A stretch of DNA of 64,000 nt from Candidatus Albibeggiatoa sp. nov. NOAA (GCA_025800385.1 JAOXRS010000116.1:186001-250000), one strand, 5' to 3'; shown: positions 26,390 through 36,327, counted from the stretch's first letter. Notes: a model not told the origin generated them from the sequence alone. Numbers and translations are program-made.

Positions 26390-27250
26390 ATGAATGACAA
26401 ATATATCAATTTATTTACTGACTATGGTTTTAAGAAAATATTTGGAGAAGAGCCAAATAAAGATTTATTGATTGGTTTTTTAAATGCCTTGTTGGATAAG
26501 CAAGAACATATTACTGATTTAACTTATCTTAAAAATGAGCAATTAGGCCGAAACCAAGGTGAACGACGCGCGATTTATGATTTATATTGCTCCAATGATC
26601 GTGGCGAAAAGTTTATTGTTGAAATTCAAAGAGTCAAGCAACAGTATTTCAAAGATCGCAGTTTATATTACTCCACTTTTGCGATTCAAGAACAAGCCAG
26701 AAAAGGTGATGACTGGAAATACCAGCTTAAGCATGTCTATACCATTGGTATTTTAGACTTTCAATTCGATGACAATACCCCAGAATTCCATCATCATGTA
26801 CAGTTAGTTGAAGTGAATACGCAACGTATTTTTTATGACAAACTGACTTTCATCTATTTAGAAATTCCCAAGTTTAATAAAGCCCTTTCAGAACTCAAAA
26901 ATGATTATGAAAAGTGGCTATTTGCATTCAAAAATTTACACAAATTATCTGATAAACCTATCGCATTACAAGACGGTATTTTTAAAAAGCTATTAGAAGC
27001 TGCTGAAATCACTAAACTTGACCAGTGTAGTTTTGATGAGTACCAAGATAGTTTAAAAGTCTACTGGGACTTAAAAAGCTCTATGGATAGTTATTATTTA
27101 GATGGGAAAAAAGATGGGGAACAAGAAAAGGCTAAACAAATTGCTATCAACTTACTCAAAGCAAATATTGATACGCAACTTATTATAGCAGCAACAGATT
27201 TACCAATAGACATAATTGAGGAATTAAAAAATACGTTAGGTAAAAATTGA
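26390..27250 (+). CDS. Rpn-family PD-(D/E)XK nuclease (recombination-promoting / putative transposase type)
   Basis: 286 residues. The start MNDKYINLFTDYGFKKIFG is typical of the Rpn/PD-(D/E)XK 'transposase' family (PF12784). The nuclease core has Asp in RRAIYDLYC and the ExQ-type motif in KFIVEIQRVKQ, followed by the YYSTFAIQEQA helix. Family members such as RpnA cut DNA and stimulate RecA-independent recombination; many genomes carry many divergent copies. The C-terminus is charged and helical (GKKDGEQEKAKQIA), as usual. The ORF is full-length and intact. No terminal repeats were seen around it, so it does not look like a self-moving element here. Confidence 0.85.
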   Translation: MNDKYINLFTDYGFKKIFGEEPNKDLLIGFLNALLDKQEHITDLTYLKNEQLGRNQGERRAIYDLYCSNDRGEKFIVEIQRVKQQYFKDRSLYYSTFAIQEQARKGDDWKYQLKHVYTIGILDFQFDDNTPEFHHHVQLVEVNTQRIFYDKLTFIYLEIPKFNKALSELKNDYEKWLFAFKNLHKLSDKPIALQDGIFKKLLEAAEITKLDQCSFDEYQDSLKVYWDLKSSMDSYYLDGKKDGEQEKAKQIAINLLKANIDTQLIIAATDLPIDIIEELKNTLGKN

Positions 27251-27266
27251 AAGTACCAGCACATTT

Positions 27267-27284
27267 AGGGGCTATATAACCCCT
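27267..27284. terminator. short hairpin between convergent genes
   Basis: AGGGG (27267-27271) and CCCCT (27280-27284) form a 5-bp GC stem, 16 bp after the Rpn stop and 15 bp before the stop of the convergent YdeP-like gene. Confidence 0.4.
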
Positions 27285-27299
27285 TGTCTTAGAAATCAT

Positions 27300-29492
27300 C
27301 TAGTTATCGCTAATTTTCTCAATTCTTACATCAACAGATTTAAACGCAGGGGTTTTTGATCGTGGATCAGATTCCAAACCAATTAAGCAATTCGCCTCAG
27401 GATAATAAGCCATCAAGTTATCTTCAGGTAAATCAAACGCATGTAATGTGACTTGCTCCATTTTTCCATACTGTGAAACAATATTCACTTTATCGCCTGC
27501 TTGTAATTTCAGCTTAGACAAAGTCACTGGAGAGAGCATCACAACCCATCGTTGCTGCGTACCACGATAGGAATCTTTTTCTTCATAAATAATCGAATTA
27601 AACTGGCCTTCACTACGCACTGTCATCAATTTTAATGGAAACATTTCGTTATCATCAGACGGTACTATGAGTGAATGCGTTGCAAAATGGGCTTTATGAT
27701 CTGCTGTCTGAAAATCAGTTGAATGCAGCAATCTACCACCGATATGAAACTCTTGTTTCGCCTCATCAATATTACCCAATTTTTCCATCCCAGGAATAGT
27801 AGCCGCAATGGTTTGACGAATATGCTGATGTTGCTTAAACGCAGAAAAATCAACAGGACAATCAGGTAATAATGCTTGCGCTAAATCACATAAAATATGG
27901 GTTTCAGGTTTTGTATGAGTATGCCGTTGAATACCACCACTGCTCATACGCACAAAGTTAAACATGGATTCTTGGGTTGTGCTTTGCCACTCTTCATCCC
28001 TTGCCGTAACGGGTAAAATAATCGCTTCCCCATTATCCACACCATGCACATGCCCAAGATTCAGTGTGGTTGTCAAATAGAGCTTGAAGCCAATATTATT
28101 GAGTGCGGCTTCAGTCCAATCTGAATTGGGAGAAGCCTGATACAAATTCCCACCCATTAATAACGCAGCATCAATCTCACCTTGCGCCGCTTTGTTTAAA
28201 CAGGCTAAGGTGTCTAAACCTTCAGAATCAGGTAATTTCACATTGAGTTGCTGTTCAATTTTTTTGAAAACATGCGCGGGTAGTGTCGGCTTAACCCCAA
28301 TCGTACCAATACCTTGCACATTACTATGGCCACGCAATGGCAATAAACCTGCATAACGTTGTCCGACCATACCTCTTAACAAAGCCAAATTGACAATTGC
28401 TTCAATATTTTCTACACCATTTTTGTGGTGCGTCACGCCCATACCCCAAATAAAAACCGTATGTTTCGATTGCGCATAGCGTTTAGCAACAGCATGAATC
28501 GTTTCAGTGCTCAATCCTATTTGATCGCAGATAGTTTCCCAAGTAAGATTGGTTAATTGTTGCTGATAATTTTGAAAACCGCTGGTATGTTCGTTAATAA
28601 AGTCTTGATCAATTTGATGATGCTCAACTAAATATTTGCCAATCCCCATTAATAAATACAGATCAGAACCAATTTTAGGTTGCACATATTCTGATGCGAT
28701 GTCAGTGCCGCCTTTTAGCATTGACTTTGGACTTTTTGGGAAAGCAAATTTAACCAGTCCAGCTTCTTTTGCAGGATTAATCACGATAATATCACCACCC
28801 CGCTCACGGCAATGTTTGAGCTGATAAGTTAAGCGAGGATGGTTAGAGGCTGGGTTTGCACCAATCAGAAAAATTAAATCTGTTTCGGTTAAATCTTCCA
28901 ATTCAACAGTAGCCGTACCTGTACCAAGTGTATTGGTCATACCCACACCCGTTGCCTGATGACAATAGTAAGAGCAATTACTGACGTTGTTTGTGCCGTA
29001 TAATCTGGCTAACAACTGTAAAATAAAGCCTGCTTCGTTGGATGCACGACCTGATGAATAAAAAAAGGTTTTATCTGGATTTGACTCAGAAAACTGCTTA
29101 GCCGCATAATCAATTGCCCAATCCCATTCAACAGGTTCAAATTTATTACTGTGTCTCGATTTAAATAATGGGTGATTTAAACGACCTAGGTGTTCGATTT
29201 CTTTACCCGTTAATTCTTTAAGTTCATTGATTGTATGAGCAAAAATTTCTTCAGGAATCGGCGGCTGAATATCGGTTGATTGTGCTTGAATACTCTTATT
29301 ACAGACAGATGGGAATTCACCTAATTCATCAACCATTCCACCTTTTTGTCCACCCATGCCTAGCCCACAAGCTTTGCAAGCATTATTGCTTGTCAGGGCT
29401 TTGCCACTATTGAGAAGGCCAATGCGTCGAACGGTGTTTAAGGTATACAGCACTTTTTTTGTGCCACCACCAATGATATTTGGGTTTTTCAT
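27300..29492 (-). CDS. FdhF/YdeP-type molybdopterin oxidoreductase
   Basis: 730 residues from the ATG at 29492; a TTG seven codons upstream would also be in frame but has no ribosome-binding site. The N-terminal cluster motif reads C39-x2-C42-x21-C64, three Cys rather than the four of formate dehydrogenase. The molybdenum ligand is probably Cys177 in NCSYYCHQATG, at the position of the Cys or Sec of formate dehydrogenases. Further family marks are IGANPASNHPR, WGMGVTHHKNGV and LLPLRGHSNVQG. YdeP is a cytoplasmic enzyme implicated in acid resistance in E. coli; its true substrate is not settled. No Tat signal is present. It stands alone, with no FdhD-like partner nearby. Confidence 0.85.
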   Translation of the reverse strand: MKNPNIIGGGTKKVLYTLNTVRRIGLLNSGKALTSNNACKACGLGMGGQKGGMVDELGEFPSVCNKSIQAQSTDIQPPIPEEIFAHTINELKELTGKEIEHLGRLNHPLFKSRHSNKFEPVEWDWAIDYAAKQFSESNPDKTFFYSSGRASNEAGFILQLLARLYGTNNVSNCSYYCHQATGVGMTNTLGTGTATVELEDLTETDLIFLIGANPASNHPRLTYQLKHCRERGGDIIVINPAKEAGLVKFAFPKSPKSMLKGGTDIASEYVQPKIGSDLYLLMGIGKYLVEHHQIDQDFINEHTSGFQNYQQQLTNLTWETICDQIGLSTETIHAVAKRYAQSKHTVFIWGMGVTHHKNGVENIEAIVNLALLRGMVGQRYAGLLPLRGHSNVQGIGTIGVKPTLPAHVFKKIEQQLNVKLPDSEGLDTLACLNKAAQGEIDAALLMGGNLYQASPNSDWTEAALNNIGFKLYLTTTLNLGHVHGVDNGEAIILPVTARDEEWQSTTQESMFNFVRMSSGGIQRHTHTKPETHILCDLAQALLPDCPVDFSAFKQHQHIRQTIAATIPGMEKLGNIDEAKQEFHIGGRLLHSTDFQTADHKAHFATHSLIVPSDDNEMFPLKLMTVRSEGQFNSIIYEEKDSYRGTQQRWVVMLSPVTLSKLKLQAGDKVNIVSQYGKMEQVTLHAFDLPEDNLMAYYPEANCLIGLESDPRSKTPAFKSVDVRIEKISDN

Positions 29493-29545
29493 ATTTATAT
29501 ATTTATCAACCAATTATAAATCTAGCTTGAGTTATACATTATGAA

Positions 29546-29749
29546 TTAGTCATCAGACCACAATCTAAGAGATTTCGCAAATCTTAGACTCAATGAGTCA
29601 GAATAAACATCTTCAATGTCACTAGCCAATTCGTTAAAAGTTATTCTGTTGGTAGCACTATCTTTTTTTCTCAAATGTGGCTGAATATAAATTACTTGAA
29701 TTTTATCGGTAGTACATGAAGGGGCGAACGTTTCATCGACTAAACCCAT
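29546..29749 (-). CDS. C-terminal part of a PD-(D/E)XK nuclease, out of frame with its N-terminal part
   Basis: 67 residues, starting MGLVDETFAPSCTTDKIQVI and ending SLRLWSDD. It overlaps the upstream nuclease ORF by ten bases, and the join falls at a run of six A residues. Reading one base back there gives a continuous protein (SELKKMGLVDE), so this is more likely the displaced C-terminus of the same protein than a separate gene. No ribosome-binding site stands out before its ATG. If independent, it would be a small coupled protein of unknown function. Confidence 0.5.
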   Translation of the reverse strand: MGLVDETFAPSCTTDKIQVIYIQPHLRKKDSATNRITFNELASDIEDVYSDSLSLRFAKSLRLWSDD

Positions 29750-30201
29750 TTTTTCAGCTCTGATAGCAGCCTCTTATATTTTTTCTTAAGTGACGTAACA
29801 GAATATATCTGTTTTATACCTAATAGTATCTCAGACATATTGAATTTTAATAATTCCTGCAAATATTTCTCCTGCTTACTATTATGTGAATTAGAGTCAG
29901 ATTTGACTTCTATGAACAGATTTTCTCCTTCTGTTGATAAAGCGTAAAAATCAACATTAAATGATCGGTTGTGTCCACGTCTATCAGTCTCGTTTGGGTA
30001 AAGTGTTCCGCAACGAAGGGGAAATTCAGGTATAACATTAGATACGGTAAAACCAAATTTTCTCTGAATTGATACATGCATATAATAAGCAATAAAAACA
30101 TCGATACGAGGTTCTAAGCTATATGAAGGAAACTGCTTCCATGTTTCATAGGTTTGAAATAATGATTCAAAATCCATAGTGGGAAACTCATTTTTTTCCA
30201 T
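29740..30201 (-). CDS. PD-(D/E)XK nuclease-like protein, probably frameshifted near its end
   Basis: 153 residues from the ATG at 30201, chosen because GAGG lies six bases upstream; the ATG 18 bases earlier has its AAGG too close. The nuclease signature is FNVDFYALSTEGENLFIEVK: Asp, then Glu-x-Lys on the next strand, as in restriction-endonuclease-like folds. A basic helix follows (SLKKKYKRLLSELKK). The frame stops at TGGGTTTAG right after an A6 run, while the -1 frame continues for 66 more residues. An A7-to-A6 deletion, a sequencing error or programmed slippage would all explain this. Substrate unknown; possibly a solitary defence or mobile-element nuclease. Confidence 0.6.
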   Translation of the reverse strand: MEKNEFPTMDFESLFQTYETWKQFPSYSLEPRIDVFIAYYMHVSIQRKFGFTVSNVIPEFPLRCGTLYPNETDRRGHNRSFNVDFYALSTEGENLFIEVKSDSNSHNSKQEKYLQELLKFNMSEILLGIKQIYSVTSLKKKYKRLLSELKKWV

Positions 30202-30356
30202 AGAACACCTCACAAACATCCTTTTTAAATACAGCTAACTTATGCTTTAGACAATTTTCCTACAGTATCTTTTGAACAAGTATAATCAAGCCAATAAGTA
30301 TTTCTTGAACAAAAATTACTCAAATACATGAGCTTCTAATGAGCCTGTTTCTTGTA

Positions 30357-31853
30357 TTAGAAATTCATCTCATTTGGTATCTTATCAACCCAAGGGTATG
30401 CTTGTTCTAACTGATGAGCCAACATAAAAAGTATCCTCTCTTCTCCTATATTCGCCATGAACTGTGTACCATGGGGTAGATTGTTTTTGTCCCAATGCAA
30501 CGGAACTGACATTGCGGGTTGACCTGTTATATTTGCAATCGGTGTAAAAGGCATTGAATACAGTGATTTATCTATTACCATTTCTAGTGACTTTTCATTA
30601 ACAGCTTTTTTTCCAAGACCTGTAACCACGAGTACTTTCATCAATAGTTTTTCAATACTACTTGGATCAAGTGCATTACTTGGTAGTGGTGGTGTTGCAA
30701 CGGTTGGGGTTAGTATCACATCAAACTGTTGATATAACTCAGCTATTTTTTGAGTCGCCTTTTTCCAAATATTCAACGACTGATCTAATTTCTCTTGACT
30801 GATGCCGCTGCCCGCCATTGACATAAATTTTGTGTTGAGTTCAATATCAAGTTGTTTTTCACTGATACCTAATAATGAAGCAATATTGTTTACGTCTTTA
30901 TGTGTGTAATACATGACAACTGTCAAAAATGCACGCATCAATTCTCGTCCATCAAAGTTCCACTTTGCGGATATAACATGATGCCCCAGACTCTCACATG
31001 CTTTAGCAGCAACCTCAGCCGCTTTAATACATTCAGGGTCAACAGGCGTTTTAGTAGGTGCTTCCGTGATTAACCCTATTTTTAGCTTTTGATCTTCACG
31101 GTATAGTGAATGTAAATAGCTACCTTGATTGGGATTTTTAATTGAATAGTTGTTGCTAATATTGCCTGCTACAAAGTCAAGATAAGCTGCGCTGTCCCGC
31201 ACAGAAATTGTAGACACATGACTGACAACCGCTCCACCCCATGCTTTAGACATATCTTCGTATTGGTTAATACCTTGCGATGGTTTTAGACCAAATATTC
31301 CGCAATATGATGCAGGCAATCTTATTGATCCGCCCCCATCACTGGAATAAGCCATTGGAACAACACGAGTTGCTACAACAACTGAACTGCCTCCACTAGA
31401 ACCACCAGCATTTTTGGAACTATCCCAAGGGTTAAGCGTCTCACCAAAAGCCGTTGTTTTCGTTAATGATGATGTACCTAATTCTGAGGTGCTTGTTTTT
31501 CCAAAAGTGATTAGGCCACTGGCATTTAGTTGGTTAGCCATGACGCTGTTTTCACTTGGAATATAAGACTGCATTGCTTTAGTGCCATTGGATAATGGTA
31601 TATCTTTAAATGGCAACATTAAATCTTTAACAAGAAAAGGTACGCCACAAAATACACTCTCTTTATTTAGGGCATCTAAAAGTGCATTTGATAATGTGTC
31701 TGACTGATATGTAACCGCGTTAAATCGACTATTTATTTTGTCTAACCTGTCTTTAGCCTCAGCCAGTAGGTCTACAGATAATACATCACCATTTCTTACT
31801 AATTCGGCAAGACCTAAAGCATCATAGTTACTGTATTCTGGAAATTTACTCAT
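30357..31853 (-). CDS. amidase signature family hydrolase
   Basis: 498 residues. The Ser-cisSer-Lys triad of the amidase signature family is visible: Lys in VPFLVKDLM, the first Ser in the AGGSSGGSS stretch, and the second in SSDGGGSIRLPAS. The glycine-rich signature continues as YCGIFGLKPS. The family includes GatA, fatty-acid and aryl amidases. GatB and GatC are absent from the neighbourhood, and the C-terminal part does not look like GatA, so a stand-alone amide hydrolase is preferred. No signal peptide is present, so it should be cytoplasmic. Substrate unknown. Confidence 0.85.
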   Translation of the reverse strand: MSKFPEYSNYDALGLAELVRNGDVLSVDLLAEAKDRLDKINSRFNAVTYQSDTLSNALLDALNKESVFCGVPFLVKDLMLPFKDIPLSNGTKAMQSYIPSENSVMANQLNASGLITFGKTSTSELGTSSLTKTTAFGETLNPWDSSKNAGGSSGGSSVVVATRVVPMAYSSDGGGSIRLPASYCGIFGLKPSQGINQYEDMSKAWGGAVVSHVSTISVRDSAAYLDFVAGNISNNYSIKNPNQGSYLHSLYREDQKLKIGLITEAPTKTPVDPECIKAAEVAAKACESLGHHVISAKWNFDGRELMRAFLTVVMYYTHKDVNNIASLLGISEKQLDIELNTKFMSMAGSGISQEKLDQSLNIWKKATQKIAELYQQFDVILTPTVATPPLPSNALDPSSIEKLLMKVLVVTGLGKKAVNEKSLEMVIDKSLYSMPFTPIANITGQPAMSVPLHWDKNNLPHGTQFMANIGEERILFMLAHQLEQAYPWVDKIPNEMNF

Positions 31854-31997
31854 TTGTTACTTCTTTGTGCTTTTAACTAACGGTTCATTTTTTTAGCGTA
31901 TCTCAAAAAATCTTCTCCTGCAATGCGAATATTAACCTTTTGAATGTAATGATTTATATTCTCACTTCAATATAACTAAGCTAAATTAAATAACAAA

Positions 31998-32387
31998 TTA
32001 AAGCCGCCTTATTGTCTCAAAAAATAGCATAATACTAAAAACAGCACCTAAAAGATGCATACCTATACTTATTAAGTTTTGCTGACTTTTAGATATATCA
32101 GTAACAAGCTTAAGCTTGATATTATATGCCTCTATATATTCAAAAACATAGGAAAATATATAAGTGCCGACTATCAAAAATAGAAAGATATATACTCCCC
32201 AAAATAATATTATAAAAAGACCAGCTGAACCCAAGGCAGCTCCCAAAGAATTAAAGAATGGTTGTGAAAAATGATATCGAGCTATTTGACTACCACAGTT
32301 TTTACATTTTGCTGGGGTATTAAAAGAGGCTTTGTGTAGTTCTCTAAAGCTAAAATCAGAAGCATTACAGCTTGGGCAACAATTCAT
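31998..32387 (-). CDS. zinc-ribbon plus transmembrane protein, hypothetical
   Basis: 129 residues. The N-terminus holds two Cys pairs (CPSC near residue 4 and CKNC near 28), typical of a small zinc ribbon on the cytoplasmic side. Two to three hydrophobic segments follow: about 48-85 (LGSAGLFIILFWGVYIFLFL and beyond) and 107-125 (ISIGMHLLGAVFSIMLFF). Zinc-ribbon membrane proteins of this kind are widespread and mostly uncharacterised. The gene is monocistronic, 144 bp from the amidase start. I do not recognise a named family. Confidence 0.55.
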   Translation of the reverse strand: MNCCPSCNASDFSFRELHKASFNTPAKCKNCGSQIARYHFSQPFFNSLGAALGSAGLFIILFWGVYIFLFLIVGTYIFSYVFEYIEAYNIKLKLVTDISKSQQNLISIGMHLLGAVFSIMLFFETIRRL

Positions 32388-32552
32388 AAATACCTCTAAT
32401 CAATTTTTTCTGTAGCACATCAAAAAAATCCGATTCCCACAATACTATAATTAATGATTTTAAATAATATTGATTCCTGAGCTTATTTGATTATACTGAC
32501 TAAAAAGATATTTTTTTATATTTACCCTTAAAATGCGTGTTTACAGCAAAAT

Positions 32553-35500
32553 ATGCGAATAAATCAACTTGAACTCAGTGCTTATGGCAGTTTTACCAAC
32601 AAAATTTTAGATTTAAGTCAGAATCATGGCTTACATATTATCTATGGTCATAATGAAGCAGGCAAAAGTACCACACGTCGTGCCATTAACGCTGTATTAT
32701 TTGGTATCCCTGAACGTACGCAAGATGCGTATTATCACAGCAATGATAAGTTGCGCATTGGGGCAAAATTACAAGATGGTGACGCGTTTTTGCATATTTA
32801 CCGACGTAAAGGCCGAAAAAATACTTTACTCAGTACAGATAATGAACCCATAGATGAAGAATTGCTAAAACAACTACTTGGCAGTATTTCCGAGACCCAA
32901 TATAACGCCCTATTTTGTTTAAATCATGAACGTTTAGTGCAAGGTGGAGAAGACTTACTCAATGGAGGTGGCAATATTGGTGAAAGTTTATTTGAAGCAG
33001 GCACAGGCACATTAAAACTGCATGAATTACTGGCAGATTTAGACAAAGAAGCTGATACATTATTTAAAGCCCGTGGCAGCAAGCCAAAATTGAATCAAAC
33101 CATCAAAAGTTACAAGGAAGCCTGTCAAAAAGTTAAAAATTCCACTTTACCTGCCAGCAAATTCAAAGACTATGACACCCGCTTAGAGCAAGCCCATGCA
33201 ACCCAAAATACATTAAATCAACAATTACAAAATGTAAGAGCAGAACAAGCTAGACTTGCAAGAATTCAACGCACACGCCCGTTATTGCAGCGTTACAACG
33301 AATTACAACAACAACTAGCCACTTTACAAGACACGGTCATTTTGCCTGAAGATGCTAAAGCGCAACGCATCGAAGCCAATTTAGCTTTACACACTGCACA
33401 AGCACAGGTCAAACAAAGTCGGCAACTGATTGAACAATTACAAATCCAATTAGCTGCTATCACGATTCCCAGCGAATTACTTGGACAAAAATCAACAATC
33501 GACACTTTGCGCGAACAACTTGGTAGTCATTTAAAAGCCGCTCGAGATTTACCAGGGGTGAGAACCGAACGTCGCACCGTAGAAAATGAAGCCCAACAAT
33601 TATTAAAACGGGTGTACCCACAACTGGCTTTACATGATTTGGCTGATTTAGCTATTACCGACCCACAACGGGAGCAAATCAAAGAACTTGCAGACAGTTA
33701 CCCCACTTTACGTGAAAAACAAGCCAACATTTTGGAACGTTTGGATAAAACCACGCAGCAATTTTTACACTTACAAAAAAACTTAGAATTATTGCCCAAT
33801 CCACCAGATTTAACCCAATTAAAAGCTGCTTTGAATCGTGCGCTCAAACAAGGCGATTTAGAACAATTATTGGCCAAAGATGATAAAGAAGTGCGTTTAT
33901 TGACCTCTCAAGCCGAAATCAGTTTAAAACAACTAGGCTTATGGATGGGTACGTTAGATGAATTGGAGCAATTGCCTTTACCGAATTTAGAACGCATTGA
34001 AACCTTTGACCGTCGTTTTAAAGACTTAGAAAATGACAGGCAGCGGATCAAAGAAAAATTACTTGATGCCCGACAACGTTATACAGTAGCTTCACAAAAA
34101 ATTGATGCCTTACGTTGGGCTGGCGAAGTACCTACCGAAAGCATGTTAATCCAAGCCCGACAAGATCGAGATCAACGCTGGCAAAGCTTAAAACATGCAC
34201 AACCCACCCAAGATATGTTTCAAGGTTTCGAACAAGCCATGAAGCGAGTCGATGAATTATCAGACCGATTACGCCGTGAAGCCCATCGTGTCGCAGAGCA
34301 AGCCGCCTATATGGCCGAACGGGATAGCGCAAAACATGAGCAGGAAAACCAAACCCGTAAGTGGCGTAAAAGTGATGAATTACTGGCAGAGTTGCAAACC
34401 GAATGGGAAAACTGTTGGCATTCTGCAGGGATTAAACCGTGGTCACCCACTGAGATGCGTGGCTGGCTAACTGAGTGCTTGGCTCTGCGGCAACAAATTA
34501 ATCTGTTGCGTGAACGTCGGCAGCAATTGGAAGTACGACAAGAATTGATTGCAGATTTATGTCATGAACTCAGTCAGGCTTTGGCGCAGTTGCCAGAAGG
34601 TGTGATGCCGTTGACCCGTTTGATCGATTTGATTGAACAAGCCCAAGCCAGCATTGATGAAGTCAATCAGCTTACTTTGCAGCGTGATGATTTAAGCCGT
34701 CAAATCAAAATGATGGATAACGAGCAACAGCGATGGGCATTGGCTAAAGAGCAGATTCAACAAGCCTTAGATGATTGGCAACGGGATTGGTTAAAAGCAA
34801 TTGAGCCTTTGCAGTTAGAAGCTGAGACGCGCCCAGAGACCGTGCGTAACGTGCTGGATACTTTGGATAAAATTCTGAATAAGCTGGACAAAATTAATGG
34901 CCTCAAACGACGGGTTGAACGCATGGAAGAGGATGCGGTTAATTTTAAAAATGAAGTAAATAAGGTGTTAACTGCGCTTGTGCCTGAATGGGTGGATCAA
35001 GAAGTAGAACAAGTGATACCTAAATTATCCGCACGCTTAAGCCAAGCTGAAAAAGATGCAACTTTGTACGAACAAGTGCAGCAACGTTTACAAGCGGAAC
35101 AGCAAGATTTAAATAAAGCCCAGATTCAAAACCAACAAGCACAAGTCAAATTAGATGCTTTATTATCCCAAGCCCATTGCACAAATTTAGCTGAGTTGGA
35201 GCAAGCAGAGCAGTATTCTTTGCAAAAACAAGCTTTGTTACATGATGAGCGAGAAACCAAAAAACGTTTATCAGAATTAGGTGAAGGCATGTCAATCAAT
35301 GAATTGGCAGAAGATGTAAATAGTGTGGATATGGTGGAAGTGCCCGCGCTATTACAGCAAACCCAAGAGCATATTCAACAACTTGAGTCAGAGCGTTCGG
35401 AGTTAGATCAAACCATTGGTGAACTGCGTACGTTGCTCAAGCAGATGGATGGTAATGATGCGGCAGCACAGGCGGCAGATGAGGCACAATTGGCTTTAGC

Positions 35501-36002
35501 GGAAATGCAAGATTTGAGTGAACGTTATATGCAGGTGACTTTGGCAGCTTCGGTATTGCGTAAATCAATTGATCGTTATCGCGAACAGCATCAAGCTCCA
35601 TTATTGAGTCGTGCTAGTGAGTTGTTTAATCATTTGACTTTGGGCAGTTTCCAGCGTCTGCGAGTGGGTTATAACAGCAGCGATCAGCCGATTATTTTAG
35701 GCGCACGTTTGCAAGAAGATGAAGGCATTCCCACTACTGCTATGAGTGATGGTACACGAGACCAATTATATTTAGCTTTGCGTTTGGCCAGTATTGAGCA
35801 TTATTTACAGAAAAATATCACGCTGCCATTGGTGTTGGACGATATTTTAATTAATTTCGATGATCTGCGCTCTAAAGCAACGCTAGAAATATTAAGCCAA
35901 TTGAGCCAGAAAATGCAGATTTTATTTTTCACTCATCACACGCGTTTAGTAGAAATTGCAGAGCAATGTACGGAACAATTGTGGGTGCATGAGTTGGGAT
36001 AA
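32553..36002 (+). CDS. YhaN-like SMC/SbcC-type ATPase with long coiled coil
   Basis: 1149 residues. The N-terminus starts MRINQLELSAYGSFTNK with the Walker A GHNEAGKSTTRRA and the YhaN-typical LNHERLVQGGEDLLNGGG segment. About residues 180-960 are a Gln/Leu/Glu-rich coiled coil. The C-terminus has the ABC signature MSDGTRDQLYLALRLA and Walker B LPLVLDDILINFDD. Such proteins resemble SbcC/Rad50 and normally sit beside an SbcD-like (YhaO) metallophosphoesterase nuclease, with which they would process DNA ends. No such gene flanks it here. No good ribosome-binding site precedes the ATG. The identity as a YhaN-type ATPase is firm, its role is not. Confidence 0.88.
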   Translation: MRINQLELSAYGSFTNKILDLSQNHGLHIIYGHNEAGKSTTRRAINAVLFGIPERTQDAYYHSNDKLRIGAKLQDGDAFLHIYRRKGRKNTLLSTDNEPIDEELLKQLLGSISETQYNALFCLNHERLVQGGEDLLNGGGNIGESLFEAGTGTLKLHELLADLDKEADTLFKARGSKPKLNQTIKSYKEACQKVKNSTLPASKFKDYDTRLEQAHATQNTLNQQLQNVRAEQARLARIQRTRPLLQRYNELQQQLATLQDTVILPEDAKAQRIEANLALHTAQAQVKQSRQLIEQLQIQLAAITIPSELLGQKSTIDTLREQLGSHLKAARDLPGVRTERRTVENEAQQLLKRVYPQLALHDLADLAITDPQREQIKELADSYPTLREKQANILERLDKTTQQFLHLQKNLELLPNPPDLTQLKAALNRALKQGDLEQLLAKDDKEVRLLTSQAEISLKQLGLWMGTLDELEQLPLPNLERIETFDRRFKDLENDRQRIKEKLLDARQRYTVASQKIDALRWAGEVPTESMLIQARQDRDQRWQSLKHAQPTQDMFQGFEQAMKRVDELSDRLRREAHRVAEQAAYMAERDSAKHEQENQTRKWRKSDELLAELQTEWENCWHSAGIKPWSPTEMRGWLTECLALRQQINLLRERRQQLEVRQELIADLCHELSQALAQLPEGVMPLTRLIDLIEQAQASIDEVNQLTLQRDDLSRQIKMMDNEQQRWALAKEQIQQALDDWQRDWLKAIEPLQLEAETRPETVRNVLDTLDKILNKLDKINGLKRRVERMEEDAVNFKNEVNKVLTALVPEWVDQEVEQVIPKLSARLSQAEKDATLYEQVQQRLQAEQQDLNKAQIQNQQAQVKLDALLSQAHCTNLAELEQAEQYSLQKQALLHDERETKKRLSELGEGMSINELAEDVNSVDMVEVPALLQQTQEHIQQLESERSELDQTIGELRTLLKQMDGNDAAAQAADEAQLALAEMQDLSERYMQVTLAASVLRKSIDRYREQHQAPLLSRASELFNHLTLGSFQRLRVGYNSSDQPIILGARLQEDEGIPTTAMSDGTRDQLYLALRLASIEHYLQKNITLPLVLDDILINFDDLRSKATLEILSQLSQKMQILFFTHHTRLVEIAEQCTEQLWVHELG

Positions 36003-36009
36003 AGAGCAA

Positions 36010-36327
36010 TTACTGTTTATAAAATACGGCTAACCATACCGTTGTATTGTCAGTATCCGTATATTTTACACGGTGTTTTTGATGCGCCTCGATGTTAAGA
36101 AAGTCACCTCGCTTTAACTCCATCTCATGATCTTCAAATTCGACAATGGCATGACCTTCCAGCACAATCACAAACTCATGTTCTGCTTGGTCATACCAAA
36201 AGCCCTCAGGTGAAGTGTGTCCCGTTGAAACAATCCGCTCAATTCTAACCTGTTCATTTTTAATGAGATCAATAAATTGTTCTTCTTGTAAATCATTGGG
36301 AATATTATCGAATAGATTACTTAACAT
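36010..36327 (-). CDS. small single-domain cupin protein
   Basis: 105 residues from the second ATG (36327), which has GAGAG at proper spacing; the ATG six bases upstream touches the ribosome-binding site. The cupin motif 1 region reads EHEFVIVLEGHAIVEFEDH and motif 2 is represented by GDFLNIEAHQKHRVKY, with His residues able to bind a metal. Small cupins of this type are found beside many metabolic genes and their substrates are usually unknown. The gene ends eight bases from the stop of the convergent YhaN-like gene and lies 81 bp downstream of guaA on the same strand. Confidence 0.8.
   Translation of the reverse strand: MLSNLFDNIPNDLQEEQFIDLIKNEQVRIERIVSTGHTSPEGFWYDQAEHEFVIVLEGHAIVEFEDHEMELKRGDFLNIEAHQKHRVKYTDTDNTTVWLAVFYKQ

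Noticed and set aside
26390-27250. Rpn-type gene considered as an insertion sequence
   Set aside because: The family is called transposase in some databases, but no terminal repeats or target duplication flank it; better seen as a resident nuclease gene.
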